64,000 nt of DNA, taken from positions 1 to 64,000 of the forward strand of contig NZ_JAFUSK010000048.1 of assembly GCF_017471675.1 (NCBI RefSeq), in the 5' to 3' direction. The first letter of the stretch is position 1; each line of letters starts with the position of its first letter. The position numbers and the translations under genes were made by a program. Below the pieces are notes generated by a model. It ran no database searches, was not told the origin of the DNA, and saw only the letters and a program-made list of their open reading frames with translations. This document shows, one piece after another, positions 1-9,707 of the stretch. The stretch is from Pseudobutyrivibrio sp. (lineage in GTDB: Bacteria; Bacillota; Clostridia; Lachnospirales; Lachnospiraceae).

Positions 1-1916
1 ATAAGTACACGGCGACGCTGCTTGTAAATAAGCTCTCTCTGCTCATTCATAACTGCATCATAATCAAGCAAGTTCTTACGAGCTGAGAAGTTGTTTTCCT
101 CTATCTTCTTCTGTGCCTTTTCGATGGCATCAGAAAGCATCTTGTGTTTAATCTGCTCGCCCTCTGGAACGCCAAGAGAGTTGAACATTGTGATGAGACG
201 GTCTGAACCGAAGAGTCTCATAAGGTCATCCTCAAGTGAGATGAAGAACTGTGACTCACCAACATCACCCTGACGACCTGAACGTCCACGGAGCTGGTTA
301 TCAATACGACGAGATTCATGACGCTCTGTACCGATAATCTTAAGACCACCTGCTGCACGTGCATCCTCGTCAAGCTTAATATCTGTACCACGACCAGCCA
401 TGTTAGTAGCGATTGTAACGGCACCGTGCTTACCTGCCTCTGCTACGATTTCAGCTTCCTTTTCGTGGAACTTGGCATTTAATACGTTGTGCTCGATTCC
501 TTCGCGACGAAGCATCTTTGAAACGAGCTCTGAAATATCAATATCGATTGTACCAACAAGTACTGGCTGTCCTTTTTCGTGAGCCTTCTTAACTTCCTCA
601 ACAACTGCCTTGTACTTTTCAGCCTTTGTCTTGTATACGGCATCATCATGGTCGATACGCTGAACAGGCTTGTTAGTAGGAACAACTACTACGTCCATTC
701 CATAGATATCACGGAATTCCTGCTCCTCTGTGAGAGCTGTACCAGTCATACCTGCCTTCTTATCGTATTTATTGAAGAAGCTCTGGAATGTGATGCTTGC
801 AAGAGTCATAGACTCGCGCTTAACCTCAACATGCTCCTTTGCCTCGATAGCCTGATGTAAACCGTCTGAATAACGACGACCTGGCATGATACGACCTGTG
901 AATGAATCAACAATCATAACCTGACCATCACTTACAACATAATCCTGATCCTTAAACATAAGGTTGTGAGCACGAAGTGCAAGGATGATGTTGTGCTGGA
1001 TTTCAAGGTTCTCAGGATCAGCAAGGTTCTCGATGTGGAAGAACTGCTCAACCTTTGCAACACCTTCTGCTGTAAGATTAACCACCTTGTCCTTTTCGTC
1101 TACGATGAAATCGCCAGTCTCGTTACGCTCAACGCCCATGATGGCATCCATCTTTGTGAATTCTGGAAGGTCCTCGCCTCGCTTAAGCTGACGAGCAAGA
1201 ACATCGCAAAGCTCATAAAGCTTTGTAGACTTACCAGACTGACCAGAAATGATAAGTGGTGTACGTGCCTCATCAATAAGAACTGAGTCAACCTCATCGA
1301 TGATGCAGTAGTGAAGGCCTCTCTGAACAAGGTCCTTTTCGTAAACACACATATTATCACGGAGGTAATCAAAACCAAGCTCGTTGTTAGTGATATATGT
1401 GATATCACAGTTGTAAGCTGCCTGGCGCTCCTCCTTTGTCATATCGTTAAGAACAACGCCTACTGTAAGGCCTAAGAAACGGTGAACCTCACCCATCCAC
1501 TCAGCATCACGCTTAGCAAGGTAATCGTTAACTGTAACGATGTGAACGCCCTTACCTTCAAGTGCGTTAAGGTATGCTGGAAGTGTAGAAACAAGTGTCT
1601 TACCTTCACCAGTACGCATCTCTGCGATACGTCCCTGATGGAGGATAATACCACCGATTAACTGAACACGGAAGTGCTCCATACCAAGGGCACGCTTACC
1701 TGCCTCACGGACAACTGCGTATGCCTCTGGCAAAATATCATCAAGTGTCTCTCCCTTTGAAAGACGCTCCTTAAACTCTGTAGTCTTTGCTCGAAGCTGT
1801 TCATCTGTAAGTGCCTGCATCTCAGGCCTTAACGCTTCTATTTTATCTACGATAGGCTTAATTCTTTTAAGCTCTCTATCGGAATGTGTACCAAATACTT
1901 TGTCAATAATACTCAT
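1..1916 (-). CDS. secA: Preprotein translocase ATPase SecA (3' end outside window)
   Basis: SecA is the cytosolic motor that pushes preproteins through SecYEG using ATP. Only the first 638 codons are here; the C-terminal part lies before base 1. Translation shows the first nucleotide-binding fold with Walker A RTGEGKT near residue 102, the [16 protein letters not shown] helicase motif, the preprotein cross-linking region, and the second fold with [12 protein letters not shown]. The ATG at 1914-1916 follows TTAGGAGAATTAAAA and gives the normal SecA N-terminus (MSIIDKVFG). A promoter lies about 45 bp upstream. No frame disruption is visible. Identity is essentially certain; whether this is the sole SecA copy cannot be told. 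Confidence 0.97.
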   Translation of the reverse strand, partial: MSIIDKVFGTHSDRELKRIKPIVDKIEALRPEMQALTDEQLRAKTTEFKERLSKGETLDDILPEAYAVVREAGKRALGMEHFRVQLIGGIILHQGRIAEMRTGEGKTLVSTLPAYLNALEGKGVHIVTVNDYLAKRDAEWMGEVHRFLGLTVGVVLNDMTKEERQAAYNCDITYITNNELGFDYLRDNMCVYEKDLVQRGLHYCIIDEVDSVLIDEARTPLIISGQSGKSTKLYELCDVLARQLKRGEDLPEFTKMDAIMGVERNETGDFIVDEKDKVVNLTAEGVAKVEQFFHIENLADPENLEIQHNIILALRAHNLMFKDQDYVVSDGQVMIVDSFTGRIMPGRRYSDGLHQAIEAKEHVEVKRESMTLASITFQSFFNKYDKKAGMTGTALTEEQEFRDIYGMDVVVVPTNKPVQRIDHDDAVYKTKAEKYKAVVEEVKKAHEKGQPVLVGTIDIDISELVSKMLRREGIEHNVLNAKFHEKEAEIVAEAGKHGAVTIATNMAGRGTDIKLDEDARAAGGLKIIGTERHESRRIDNQLRGRSGRQGDVGESQFFISLEDDLMRLFGSDRLITMFNSLGVPEGEQIKHKMLSDAIEKAQKKIEENNFSARKNLLDYDAVMNEQRELIYKQRRRVL

Positions 1917-1959
1917 TTTTTAATTCTCCTAACCTAGGGTCACCCCACAAACTCCTACT

Positions 1960-1988
1960 ATTTTAACAGAAAAGTACATGCTTCACAA
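1960..1988 (-). promoter_or_regulatory. Probable sigma-A promoter of secA
   Basis: On the minus strand TTGTGA (1983-1988) and TAAAAT (1960-1965) are separated by exactly 17 bp, in the gap between the FHA gene stop and the secA start. I see no clear intrinsic terminator after the FHA gene, so some readthrough from the pilus operon is possible. Confidence 0.55.
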
Positions 1989-2089
1989 CATTATTAACTG
2001 TAATTACACCCCGACAAAGTAAAGTAGATACTATTCACGGACAGGATTGTTTTTCAAATATGTGGATTTAGCATGCCCTGATTAGTGGT

Positions 2090-3220
2090 TTACAAAAATA
2101 TATAGCTTTCCGTGGCGAAGCGGATTACGTCCATGGGCTTTAGCTTGTAGGGCTTGCGGTAGACCAGGGGGAGGCTGTTTAGGAAGCTTCCGTTGGTGCT
2201 GTTGGAGTCAGTGATGTAGTAGTCGTTGCCTTCCTTGGTGATTTTGGCGTGATTGCCGCTGACTGTTCTGGCGTGAATGATGGCATCATTAGCCTTGGCA
2301 GTGCCTATTCTGAATACGTCTTTGTTGATGATGAAATCGTCCTCGTTGCTGTTGCCGTCGTATACTAAGCGGCCTACAGGCTTGGCTTCGGATAAAAGCA
2401 CGGTCTTTTCATCTATTTCGTAGTCTGGCTCGATTACAAAATCCTCACTCTGCTGCACCACCATATCATCCTCGAAATTCAACCTTCCAAATATTGCCTT
2501 AGTCTTATCTATTATCGTATTTACGATACCCTTTTTCTCCACACTTTCTACATCATAATAATCCGATATATACTCAGCTCCCAATGCATCCCCATCGTCC
2601 TCGGCGTCATATAATTCCTTAGTATCTTCTTCCTCATCCAGCGATACCTTTTCCACGTAGATTTCTGGCACCTCTTCACCCTCTGCCTGTAGGCATTCGA
2701 TTATCTCACTAAGTGTGTAATCTCCCTTTTGGCAAAGATTGTAGGCATCGTAAATCTTCTTGGATTCTTCTCTGTTCCTCGTTAATAGCTTGGAGATAAA
2801 GTATTCCATGATACCCTTAAACTGCTGCTGCACAGAGCCATTGTTAACTGGCATATAACAAAGGCTGACCTTGCAATTATCCTTGGCTTTTTCCATAAAA
2901 ATTGTTTCCTTATCAAGGATAAAATGCTCTTCATCTATAAGAAATCTGCTTGCCTCGTCAAGTGCCTGCTGCAGATTTACAACAAATCGGTATAGCAAAT
3001 CCAGGGTCACATCATTTGATTCGATGTAATCAGATAGGTTTTCCTTTCTACTGATTTTATAGCTGATTTTCTTCGTTCCATCTATTTCAAAGCAAGTCAT
3101 ATCAAGGAGAGAATGAATCTCGTTATCCCTAATCATTTTATATTCGTAAGAGGCGGTATCAAGCTCCCCTTCTAGCACCATATAGCTTTCGTTGTGCTTT
3201 CTTTCGTATGTGATTTCCAT
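2090..3220 (-). CDS. FHA-domain protein of the Tad locus (DUF6382-like N-terminus)
   Basis: A 376-residue cytoplasmic protein. The last 90 residues are a forkhead-associated phosphothreonine-binding domain: RIG near 308, SGNH, then DSNSTNGSFLN, which are the conserved FHA phosphopeptide contacts. The first 190 residues resemble the DUF6382 region that I recall from FHA proteins in Lachnospiraceae Tad loci; the middle is acidic and probably flexible. It is the last gene of the pilus operon, 2 bp after the small pseudopilin. FHA domains read Ser/Thr kinase output, so it may connect phosphorylation to pilus assembly. A candidate kinase gene lies about 35 kb away at 38145-39434; a direct link is inference. 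Confidence 0.85.
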   Translation of the reverse strand: MEITYERKHNESYMVLEGELDTASYEYKMIRDNEIHSLLDMTCFEIDGTKKISYKISRKENLSDYIESNDVTLDLLYRFVVNLQQALDEASRFLIDEEHFILDKETIFMEKAKDNCKVSLCYMPVNNGSVQQQFKGIMEYFISKLLTRNREESKKIYDAYNLCQKGDYTLSEIIECLQAEGEEVPEIYVEKVSLDEEEDTKELYDAEDDGDALGAEYISDYYDVESVEKKGIVNTIIDKTKAIFGRLNFEDDMVVQQSEDFVIEPDYEIDEKTVLLSEAKPVGRLVYDGNSNEDDFIINKDVFRIGTAKANDAIIHARTVSGNHAKITKEGNDYYITDSNSTNGSFLNSLPLVYRKPYKLKPMDVIRFATESYIFL

Positions 3221-3222
3221 AT

Positions 3223-3429
3223 CTAATCAATAAGGGCGTGATATACACCCATTGCTCCTTCCTTTAACCTAAATGCGCTGACTGCATCAAATGTGCCGTC
3301 CCTTTGCCCTACATACTCTATGGTCATTTTGAAAAGCTCGTAGGCTAAGCCTATAGCAATTCCAAACAATATAAAGCAGAGGCTTATGATTATTGCAGCC
3401 TCCACTGTATAGCTTGCCTTTAACTTCAT
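3223..3429 (-). CDS. Small TadE-like pseudopilin
   Basis: A 68-residue protein with a short basic leader, the processing-like motif KASYTVEAAI and one hydrophobic helix (about residues 10-33), the layout of type IVb pseudopilins. The start is the ATG whose first base is 3429. It overlaps the TGA stop of the preceding peptidase gene as ATGA and sits 9 nt after AGGAGG. An ATG three codons upstream touches the ribosome site and is unlikely to be used. It is probably processed by one of the two TadV-type peptidases of the operon and would be a minor pilus component. Confidence 0.75.
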   Translation of the reverse strand: MKLKASYTVEAAIIISLCFILFGIAIGLAYELFKMTIEYVGQRDGTFDAVSAFRLKEGAMGVYHALID

Positions 3430-3863
3430 CCTATGCATCCTCCTAAGGTTTTGATAGTGTATAGAATTAAAAATGCCAGCAAAATGAATGGTACAAATGG
3501 CAATTCCTTATCCTTGCCATTATCGTATTTACGAATTAAAATCAGTCCTACAATCGCTGCCAAAACAGAGCTTAGCCAAAGCAATATAACAGTGTTCATA
3601 AAGCCTAAATATAGCCCTGTAACCATAACAAGCAGTGCATCTCCTCTTCCTATTTTTTCCTTGGATAAAATGCTGAAAATATACATAGCAACACCCACAC
3701 CTACACCGCCTAAAATGCTTGTAAGCGAATACTTCGTATATACGATATCAAGGCATATTCCTATCACTGCAAATATCAACACCTCCATCACCTTAATATG
3801 CCTTGTTCTATAATCATCAAAAGCTGTAATGCCGTATAGGCATACAAGTCCAAATGCTTCCAT
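3426..3863 (-). CDS. Prepilin peptidase, A24/TadV type (second copy)
   Basis: A 145-residue integral membrane aspartyl peptidase that cleaves the leader of Flp pilins and TadE-like pseudopilins. The two catalytic aspartates are visible in AFDDYRTRH near the N-terminus and in GRGDALLVMV (the GxGD motif); about five hydrophobic segments follow. The start chosen is the ATG with first base 3863, preceded by AGAAGGAGAAAT; a longer frame would overlap the previous gene and has no ribosome site. A second A24 peptidase opens the operon at 10671-11183, so the locus has one near each end. They may differ in substrate, which the sequence cannot show. Confidence 0.88.
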   Translation of the reverse strand: MEAFGLVCLYGITAFDDYRTRHIKVMEVLIFAVIGICLDIVYTKYSLTSILGGVGVGVAMYIFSILSKEKIGRGDALLVMVTGLYLGFMNTVILLWLSSVLAAIVGLILIRKYDNGKDKELPFVPFILLAFLILYTIKTLGGCIG

Positions 3864-3880
3864 ATTTCTCCTTCTAACTA

Positions 3881-4846
3881 TTAATGTCGCTCCCCTGCTG
3901 CACACTTGCTGCATGGGCGCATTGTATCCTTCACTTCCTCGTATAGCACCTTCTTAATGTTGTGCTTAATCTCCTTGCAGTTAATATCTCCGTGGTAAGC
4001 TGTGCCATAATCGGTAACATACAGCACCCCAGTAGGATGTTTACCTGGCTTACATTTTTCGCAAGGATAATATATTCCACCACCTACATTCCTCTTTCCA
4101 GATACTTCATCAGCTGATATTCTGTGAACGCTCGGATTAAGATATGTGCAGTAATAATTGCTGTGATATGCCTCTCCGTGGTCAGTGATATAGACATACC
4201 GTGAATCAGTGGTGTTTTCCGCTTTATCGTAGCCTACCCATTTCCTGCTTCTTGCTCTTTGGTTCACATCAAAGCTAAAATTGCCAAGGAGACCAACAGG
4301 AAATGTCATGGTATAGCTGGCCTTAACATCTATGTAGTTTCCTTCCACATTAGTGTCTAGCAGATTGATTCCGGCTACACCTAAATCGATATATCCTACC
4401 GGAACTTTCTCCTTGTATACTTCCACCGCTACAAGGCCTAAGGTAGCTGCTTCTAGCGCCCCCTCGGAAAGCTCCCCTCTTACCGTAGGCGAATCATTTG
4501 TAGTATTCACATCTTTATCGGATTCTCCCTTGTTTGCCACATTGCCTAATGTAACAGCCATGGTTCTGCTGGCATTATTGATAGCCCTTTGCATCCCCGA
4601 TTCCACCTGCAGTACCCTGAACGTAAACATGCCAAACACCATAAGCGTAATAAAAAGAGGCATGATAATCGCTGCCTCTATGGTATAGCTGGCCTTTTTC
4701 AAGGAGGCATAAATAGGCATCTCTTTCGAAGGTATATTTTTTGGTAAGCCGACTTTTTTACAACATCTAATCAACTTAAACTTACAATTCAATTCGTCTA
4801 GTGCAAGTAGACGATTTTGGGGAAAATCGTTTTTACATAGAGACAC
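3881..4846 (-). CDS. TadE-like pseudopilin with tandem His/Cys metal-site-like repeats
   Basis: A 321-residue secreted pilus protein. Residues about 51-80 carry KKASYTIEAAIIMP and a transmembrane helix, as in TadE/TadF pseudopilins. The C-terminal third has two copies of one unit: T-D-x-G-x-A-Y-H-x4-C, a linker, then C-x-K-C, ending at CEKC and CSKC. This resembles a Cys/His metal-binding module; metal binding is inference. The start is GTG (4844-4846), 9 nt after AGGAGG, giving an unusually long 50-residue leader before the pilin motif; a later ATG has no spaced ribosome site. It follows the DUF5702 gene by 17 bp. Confidence 0.82.
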   Translation of the reverse strand: MSLCKNDFPQNRLLALDELNCKFKLIRCCKKVGLPKNIPSKEMPIYASLKKASYTIEAAIIMPLFITLMVFGMFTFRVLQVESGMQRAINNASRTMAVTLGNVANKGESDKDVNTTNDSPTVRGELSEGALEAATLGLVAVEVYKEKVPVGYIDLGVAGINLLDTNVEGNYIDVKASYTMTFPVGLLGNFSFDVNQRARSRKWVGYDKAENTTDSRYVYITDHGEAYHSNYYCTYLNPSVHRISADEVSGKRNVGGGIYYPCEKCKPGKHPTGVLYVTDYGTAYHGDINCKEIKHNIKKVLYEEVKDTMRPCSKCAAGERH

Positions 4847-4863
4847 CTATTTATACCTCCTTT

Positions 4864-6351
4864 CTAATAGGACATTTGGCTTTGTTTTGTTATTGTATAT
4901 CCTTGAGTTTTACCACCATCAAGCAGTGATAAAAACATTTCATCTGCGGAATAATCCATAGTCACATCTGCATAAAACATCAGATTATCCATCTTGGTAT
5001 TTTTATAATCCTCGGTAGAATTGAGGGCTGTTTCCATAACATCACAGGCTCTCATCCCCAAGGTCTTGTTGCTCTTTATGGCAAGAAACCCTATCAGATA
5101 TTTCTCGTAGCTAATGCCACCTTTACACTGCTTCGCTTTTGCATTTACATTGATAAATGAAGATAAATGCAGCACGTCCGAGGTCCACTCATCTGCTGAT
5201 TTCTTAAGAGACACCGTGCCGCCTGAAAGCAATAGCCTTACATCCAAGACACTTTCTATGTAGGCCCATGCTGCTATTACCGCAGCCTCAACCACAGGCT
5301 CAATTGCCGGATTAACACTACTAAGGGTAGCCGCCACTCCCCTGGCTTGCGATAGTAAAACACCACTATTACAAATAGTTGCATAGTTTGCCGCCTCTCT
5401 GATAAGAAGCAGTTCTCCAACAACTGCTGCAAGATTCTGACTATCTGATTCCTTGCCAGCTATAAGATGCTCCACCTCATACTTCATTCCATCATGCTTT
5501 TTATCCAAATCGTACCTGCTATAATTTGCCAGCACATAATCAATAAACAGCGCTTTATCTGCTATGCCACTTCCATTTGAAAGCTCTGCAGTGCCCTTAT
5601 TCAGGCTTCGCTTAGATGGCAAGGCAGCCTTATCCCATTCCTTGTCAGACACAGCATTTGTCTCCACCACTGTTGATAAGAATCCCTTAGACAAGGCTTC
5701 CTTCATTACCTTAAAGGCATCCAAAGGATTGTCCTCTACCTCTTCAATTTCTGGATAATCAGCAGATGATGTATTTGGGTCATCGTCATTATCTGCGTTT
5801 GCTTTTTTCTCTTCTAATTCCCTCTTGGCATTTTCTAATGCGCTGGCGCCTTCACTAGCCTTGCTTTCCACTGATACCTTTTCTATGCCATTTATTGCAT
5901 CGCTGTGCCCTTGTATCCCGTCGATAATCTGGGCAGCAATATCATCCTTTGCAGCCTTCACCCCAAGCATTACCACCGCTTCACCATTCCCATCTGTAAG
6001 CAGGGAATAGTGATTAATGGTGGCCCCTGCAGGATTTAATCTTGCAAAGTTACTTCCCTCTTCAATGTCTGCATTAAATTTAGCGTAATCAAGAAGCTTC
6101 TGCTGAAATATGGATGGGCCAGTAACATCTGTGCCATAACCCAGATCCAAAGCAAGGATTTTATAATTTGACCATAGATATGGATTGTACTCAGAGAAAG
6201 CACTTTCCACAGCCATATCTGTGAATTGCTGCCCGAAATCGTTAAGCTCGTAAAGCCTTATACACTCACTCATGGTAAATAACAAGGTCATTACTGCTGT
6301 AAGAATCAGCGCCACAAAAACTGTAAGGCTCGCCTTTAGCCTGCCAATCAA
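4864..6351 (-). CDS. DUF5702-like membrane-anchored Tad locus protein
   Basis: A 495-residue protein with one N-terminal membrane helix (residues about 7-30, KASLTVFVALILTAVMTLLF) and a long extracytoplasmic part. It matches the DUF5702 proteins I recall from Gram-positive Tad loci, which have a pseudopilin-like N-terminus. It starts at TTG (6349-6351), overlapping the TGA stop of the Flp pilin gene and preceded by AAGGAG. The region around residues 180-210 is charged and low in complexity. Its role is unknown; a large minor pilin or surface component is plausible from context. Confidence 0.78.
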   Translation of the reverse strand: MIGRLKASLTVFVALILTAVMTLLFTMSECIRLYELNDFGQQFTDMAVESAFSEYNPYLWSNYKILALDLGYGTDVTGPSIFQQKLLDYAKFNADIEEGSNFARLNPAGATINHYSLLTDGNGEAVVMLGVKAAKDDIAAQIIDGIQGHSDAINGIEKVSVESKASEGASALENAKRELEEKKANADNDDDPNTSSADYPEIEEVEDNPLDAFKVMKEALSKGFLSTVVETNAVSDKEWDKAALPSKRSLNKGTAELSNGSGIADKALFIDYVLANYSRYDLDKKHDGMKYEVEHLIAGKESDSQNLAAVVGELLLIREAANYATICNSGVLLSQARGVAATLSSVNPAIEPVVEAAVIAAWAYIESVLDVRLLLSGGTVSLKKSADEWTSDVLHLSSFINVNAKAKQCKGGISYEKYLIGFLAIKSNKTLGMRACDVMETALNSTEDYKNTKMDNLMFYADVTMDYSADEMFLSLLDGGKTQGYTITKQSQMSY

Positions 6352-6545
6352 TATACGCTCCTTGCCTTCTCATTAATCTGCCTAAAGATGCTGTTTACAA
6401 GGGATGTAAGCTGAGACTTAAAGATTAGAACAAGGCCGATTAATACAACCAAAATAAGAATCATCTCAACTGTTCCAATTCCATCCTCTTCCTCAATAAA
6501 ATCAATTAATCTTTGCTTTAACATTAATAACTTAATTCCTAACAT
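6348..6545 (-). CDS. Flp-type major pilin (type IVb)
   Basis: A 65-residue prepilin: a leader of about 20 residues, the acidic-glycine processing region EEDGIGTVEM, one long hydrophobic helix and a short polar tail. This is the Flp/Flp1 pilin layout and it should polymerise into the Tad pilus after cleavage by an A24 peptidase. The ATG follows AAAGAGGTAAAAA. It lies 15 bp after the tadC-like frame and overlaps the DUF5702 gene by 4 bp, so translation is probably coupled. It is the only pilin of this form in the window. Confidence 0.9.
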   Translation of the reverse strand: MLGIKLLMLKQRLIDFIEEEDGIGTVEMILILVVLIGLVLIFKSQLTSLVNSIFRQINEKARSVY

Positions 6546-6560
6546 TTTTTACCTCTTTCT

Positions 6561-7766
6561 TTAAATATTCATTTGCATCAATGCTGGTACCACCAGTATT
6601 ACGATTACTATAAATAGCATTCCGGCCATTGGAACAAGCAGCTTTGTTGATGCTTCTTGGCCTGCTCTCATAGCTCTTTGTTTTCTTAATTCAAAGGAGT
6701 ACTGCTCTTCCTTTTGAAGACTGTCTAGCAAATCCTTGGACCCTTTTCTAAGATTTTGCGAAAGCAGCATAGCAAGCTTTCTGTATTCTTTGCTTTCGCT
6801 TTTCATACCAAGATCTTCAAGGGCTGCTATCTCGCCCATACCGTCTACCATCTTGCGATAGGTGAGGGCCATGTCTTCATAGCCAGGTCGGATTCCTGAT
6901 ACCTCTTTTTTGGCATTATATCTATGCACAATTCGCTCTAAGGCTTTCCTAAAGCTCATGCCTGCTGCAAGCAGTATCGACAGCTCACTTACTATCATTG
7001 GGTAATCCCGCTCCTTTTCTTCTAGGAGCTTCTTGCTAGCCTGTTTGGCATCTCTCTTTTGCCCTGCCACAAGTCCTGCTATAGCAGCTATTCCAAGAAC
7101 TATCAGCTGCAGTCCTCTATAGTTCATCTTCTTTTGCCATTTCAAGCTAATGTCGCCTGCCTTTTTAGGTAGCTTTAGATAGTCCTTTGTTCTTGTTTTT
7201 TCATCTGCAAATGCCACTGCCTTATCTATGACATTCAGCTGACCTTCTACAGTGTCCATTGATGGGGGCAGCACCACTATATTAAAGCTGTAAAGCTCTG
7301 TTGCATCCTCGTACCTAAGCTCCGCAATTACATTTACTACCTCACCATCTTCTTTAAGCTCTTCATATATCAGCCTGCCATCGTTATTGATTAGGCCATA
7401 TTTGTCAAACTTAAAATCCGCTACCACCAAACCATCGCAATAGCTGCTCTTAAAATTCAGGTCATACATAACCTTATCTGCTGATTTGTTCTTGCCAAGA
7501 TATGTATCTTCCAGCTCTTTTATTGCAGAGTTAAAAAGCTTCCTTTGCTGCTTTTTAGTTAGGCCCTTTTCAGAAACCTCTACGGTGTAGGTGCTATCAT
7601 TATCTTGAAATCTAAGATTTAGCTCTTAAGTTACCATGCCGCCACCTGCCTGATTTCTTGGGATTGCTCCATCAAAAAGAATCTTTGAATCTACATAATC
7701 GTATACAAGCAGACCTATTCCAAGTACCAGACATGCCACTAAGGTTTTTTTATACGTCGATTTCAA
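6561..7766 (-). pseudogene. tadC-like inner-membrane platform gene interrupted by an in-frame TAA
   Basis: TadC is the second GspF-type membrane protein of the Tad assembly platform. The frame reads from a TTG start (7764-7766, behind GGAAGGAGA) through an N-terminal membrane helix to codon 46. It then meets TAA at 7626-7628 and continues in the same frame without further stops to 6561, for 402 codons in all. Both sides look coding: a predicted helix and linker upstream, and a soluble domain plus GspF-like helices downstream. Without the stop this is one normal gene. A restart at the ATG with first base 7469 would give 302 residues, but no good ribosome site precedes it. The cause may be a true nonsense change or a sequencing error. 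Confidence 0.75.
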
Positions 7767-8532
7767 TGATTCTCCTTCCCAGCATAATTAGCAGGCCATA
7801 AGCCACCAAGCATGCTGTCATTATTGCTACTCCCATAGCATTTTTATAAAGTGGTGCAATAAATGAGCTTGATGTAAGGCTTATATAGGCAAGTATCCCT
7901 AAGGGCATTACACACATTACCTTTAGCTCCAAGCGCTTTTCTGTGGTGATAGTTTCTATCTCCTGCTTTACACCTAGGTTCTCTTCTATTTTGATAGCTG
8001 TGTCTCTAATATTTTTGCCATAGTTTCCGCCACTTCGCTTAGCAAAAGATATTATTTCTGCCAGGCTTATGGCTTCATCTATATTTATAGCCCTGGCGAA
8101 TTCTAAGAAGGCCTTTTCAAGCTGCATATTCACACCTATCTTTTGATTCATTATATGGACTAAAGGTAGCAGCATGGATTCCTCACTATATAGTCGCTTT
8201 AGCTCCACCTCAGATTGCATCAAAGCTTTTTCTAAGGAATAGCCGGTTTGAAGGCCTGCTACAATAAGCATCATGTATTCCTTAAATTCAAGCATTACGC
8301 TTACTTTTCTTTTGGCCTGCTTATCAGCCATGGCAAGCTTGTACCAAAATGGAATTACAATTACACCTACCAGCAAACCAAAAACAGACCTGTAGAATAA
8401 AAAGGCAATCACGGCAGTAAGACCCAAACCCTGCAAAATAATCAGCCAGCTTTTATCCTTTAGCTTTGCTAAGTCAAAAGACCACTTGCTGCTAATTTGT
8501 CTTTTCTTTTTAGGTCGCCTACTTTTTCCCAT
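7750..8532 (-). CDS. tadB: TadB-like inner-membrane platform protein
   Basis: A 260-residue GspF/TadB family protein. Two hydrophobic stretches near residues 28-60 are followed by the cytoplasmic GspF helical domain (about 80-200, with SFAKRSGGNYGKNIRDTA) and two C-terminal membrane helices. It would pair with TadC to form the platform on which the TadA ATPase drives pilus assembly. The ATG at 8532 lies inside the 3' end of tadA with a 64-bp overlap and follows GGAAGGA at about 11 nt. The next gene's TTG start is inside its last codons. Confidence 0.88.
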   Translation of the reverse strand: MGKSRRPKKKRQISSKWSFDLAKLKDKSWLIILQGLGLTAVIAFLFYRSVFGLLVGVIVIPFWYKLAMADKQAKRKVSVMLEFKEYMMLIVAGLQTGYSLEKALMQSEVELKRLYSEESMLLPLVHIMNQKIGVNMQLEKAFLEFARAINIDEAISLAEIISFAKRSGGNYGKNIRDTAIKIEENLGVKQEIETITTEKRLELKVMCVMPLGILAYISLTSSSFIAPLYKNAMGVAIMTACLVAYGLLIMLGRRIIEIDV

Positions 8533-9707
8533 TGGCCTATTATCCTTCCATTTACTTCTTCCAGTTCCTTAAAACGATACAGTGGATTAAGCTTTATCTC
8601 ATCCTGTTCAAGGTCTAGCACCTCTGTTATTTCTATGAGCTTTCTGCTTTTATCCCTAAGCCTACCAAGCTGCACGATTATATCTATTCCCGATGCAATC
8701 TGCTGCCTGATGGCACTTATTGGAATCTCTGCCCCCATAAGCACCATTGTTTCCAGTCTTGAAAGCATATCCTTACATGAATTACTATGTCCTGTGGACA
8801 AGCTTCCATCATGACCTGTATTAAAGGCCTGCAGCATCTCTAGTGCCTCGGCTCCACGGCATTCTCCAACTACGATTCTGTCGGGACGCATTCTTAATGA
8901 AGATTTCAGCAAATCCCTGATAGTGATTTCGTTATTACCCTCCAGATTGGCATTTCTTGCCTCCAGCCTAACAATGTTTTCAACATTCTTAAGCTGAAGC
9001 TCAGCCGAATCTTCTATAGTAATTACTCTTTCATCTGTTGGGATAAACTCACCTAATGCGTTGAGAAAGCTAGTCTTTCCACTTCCTGTTCCACCTGATA
9101 CGAATATGTTATATCCGCTGATTACCAGCTTTTTTAGAAACTCGATTTGTTCATCACTAATAGAACCATAGGACTTTAATCGCTCCATGGTCATCTGCTC
9201 TTTTGGAAATTTTCTAATAGATAAAATGCTGTAATCAACTGCTGCCGGTGGCAACACAATATTTATTCTGGAACCATCACTTAGCCTGGTATCCACTATG
9301 GGATTTGATTCATTTACAATCTTGTTAGTGCTTGCAACAATGCTTTGTATTACATCGTTTAGCTTTTCCTCCGAAGAGAACTGCTCCTTTGATTTTTCCA
9401 CCCGTCCATTCTTTTCTACAAAAATGTTCTTTGGTCCGTTTATCATAATCTCAGTAATCTCTTCATCCTTCAGTAAATCCTCTAGTACATCCAGCTTTCT
9501 AAGGGAATTAAACACATGTCCCTCTATCTTTTTTCTTTCTGATAAAGATATAGGCTGCATTTTTGCCAGCTCTATAATTTTGCTTCTAATTAGCTTTAGT
9601 ATCTCTTCATCAGAAACATCTACAGATAAATCAATAGATTCCATTACTTCTTTACGTATTTTTTCTTCGAAATTAATCATATTAATTTGCACTTTGTCCG
9701 TTAACAT
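8469..9707 (-). CDS. tadA: TadA/CpaF-type pilus assembly ATPase
   Basis: A 412-residue secretion ATPase of the VirB11/CpaF family that powers Flp pilus assembly as a hexamer at the inner face of the membrane. Visible: Walker A GGTGSGKT at 205-212, the Asp box region around IEDSAEL, Walker B RMRPDRIVVGECRG, and the His box LSTGHSNS. Length is normal. The start is uncertain between the ATG at 9707 and an ATG nine codons later, as neither has a strong ribosome site; the gene overlaps the TadZ-like gene by 26 bp. Confidence 0.95.
   Translation of the reverse strand: MLTDKVQINMINFEEKIRKEVMESIDLSVDVSDEEILKLIRSKIIELAKMQPISLSERKKIEGHVFNSLRKLDVLEDLLKDEEITEIMINGPKNIFVEKNGRVEKSKEQFSSEEKLNDVIQSIVASTNKIVNESNPIVDTRLSDGSRINIVLPPAAVDYSILSIRKFPKEQMTMERLKSYGSISDEQIEFLKKLVISGYNIFVSGGTGSGKTSFLNALGEFIPTDERVITIEDSAELQLKNVENIVRLEARNANLEGNNEITIRDLLKSSLRMRPDRIVVGECRGAEALEMLQAFNTGHDGSLSTGHSNSCKDMLSRLETMVLMGAEIPISAIRQQIASGIDIIVQLGRLRDKSRKLIEITEVLDLEQDEIKLNPLYRFKELEEVNGRIIGQWEKVGDLKRKDKLAASGLLT

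Noticed and set aside
1-1916. Several short plus-strand and minus-strand open frames within secA
   Set aside because: They are out-of-frame shadows; the single minus-strand frame translates to SecA without a break.
6561-7469. A shorter intact tadC starting at 7469
   Set aside because: No ribosome site precedes that ATG, and coding-like sequence continues in frame upstream through the TAA to a well-placed TTG start.
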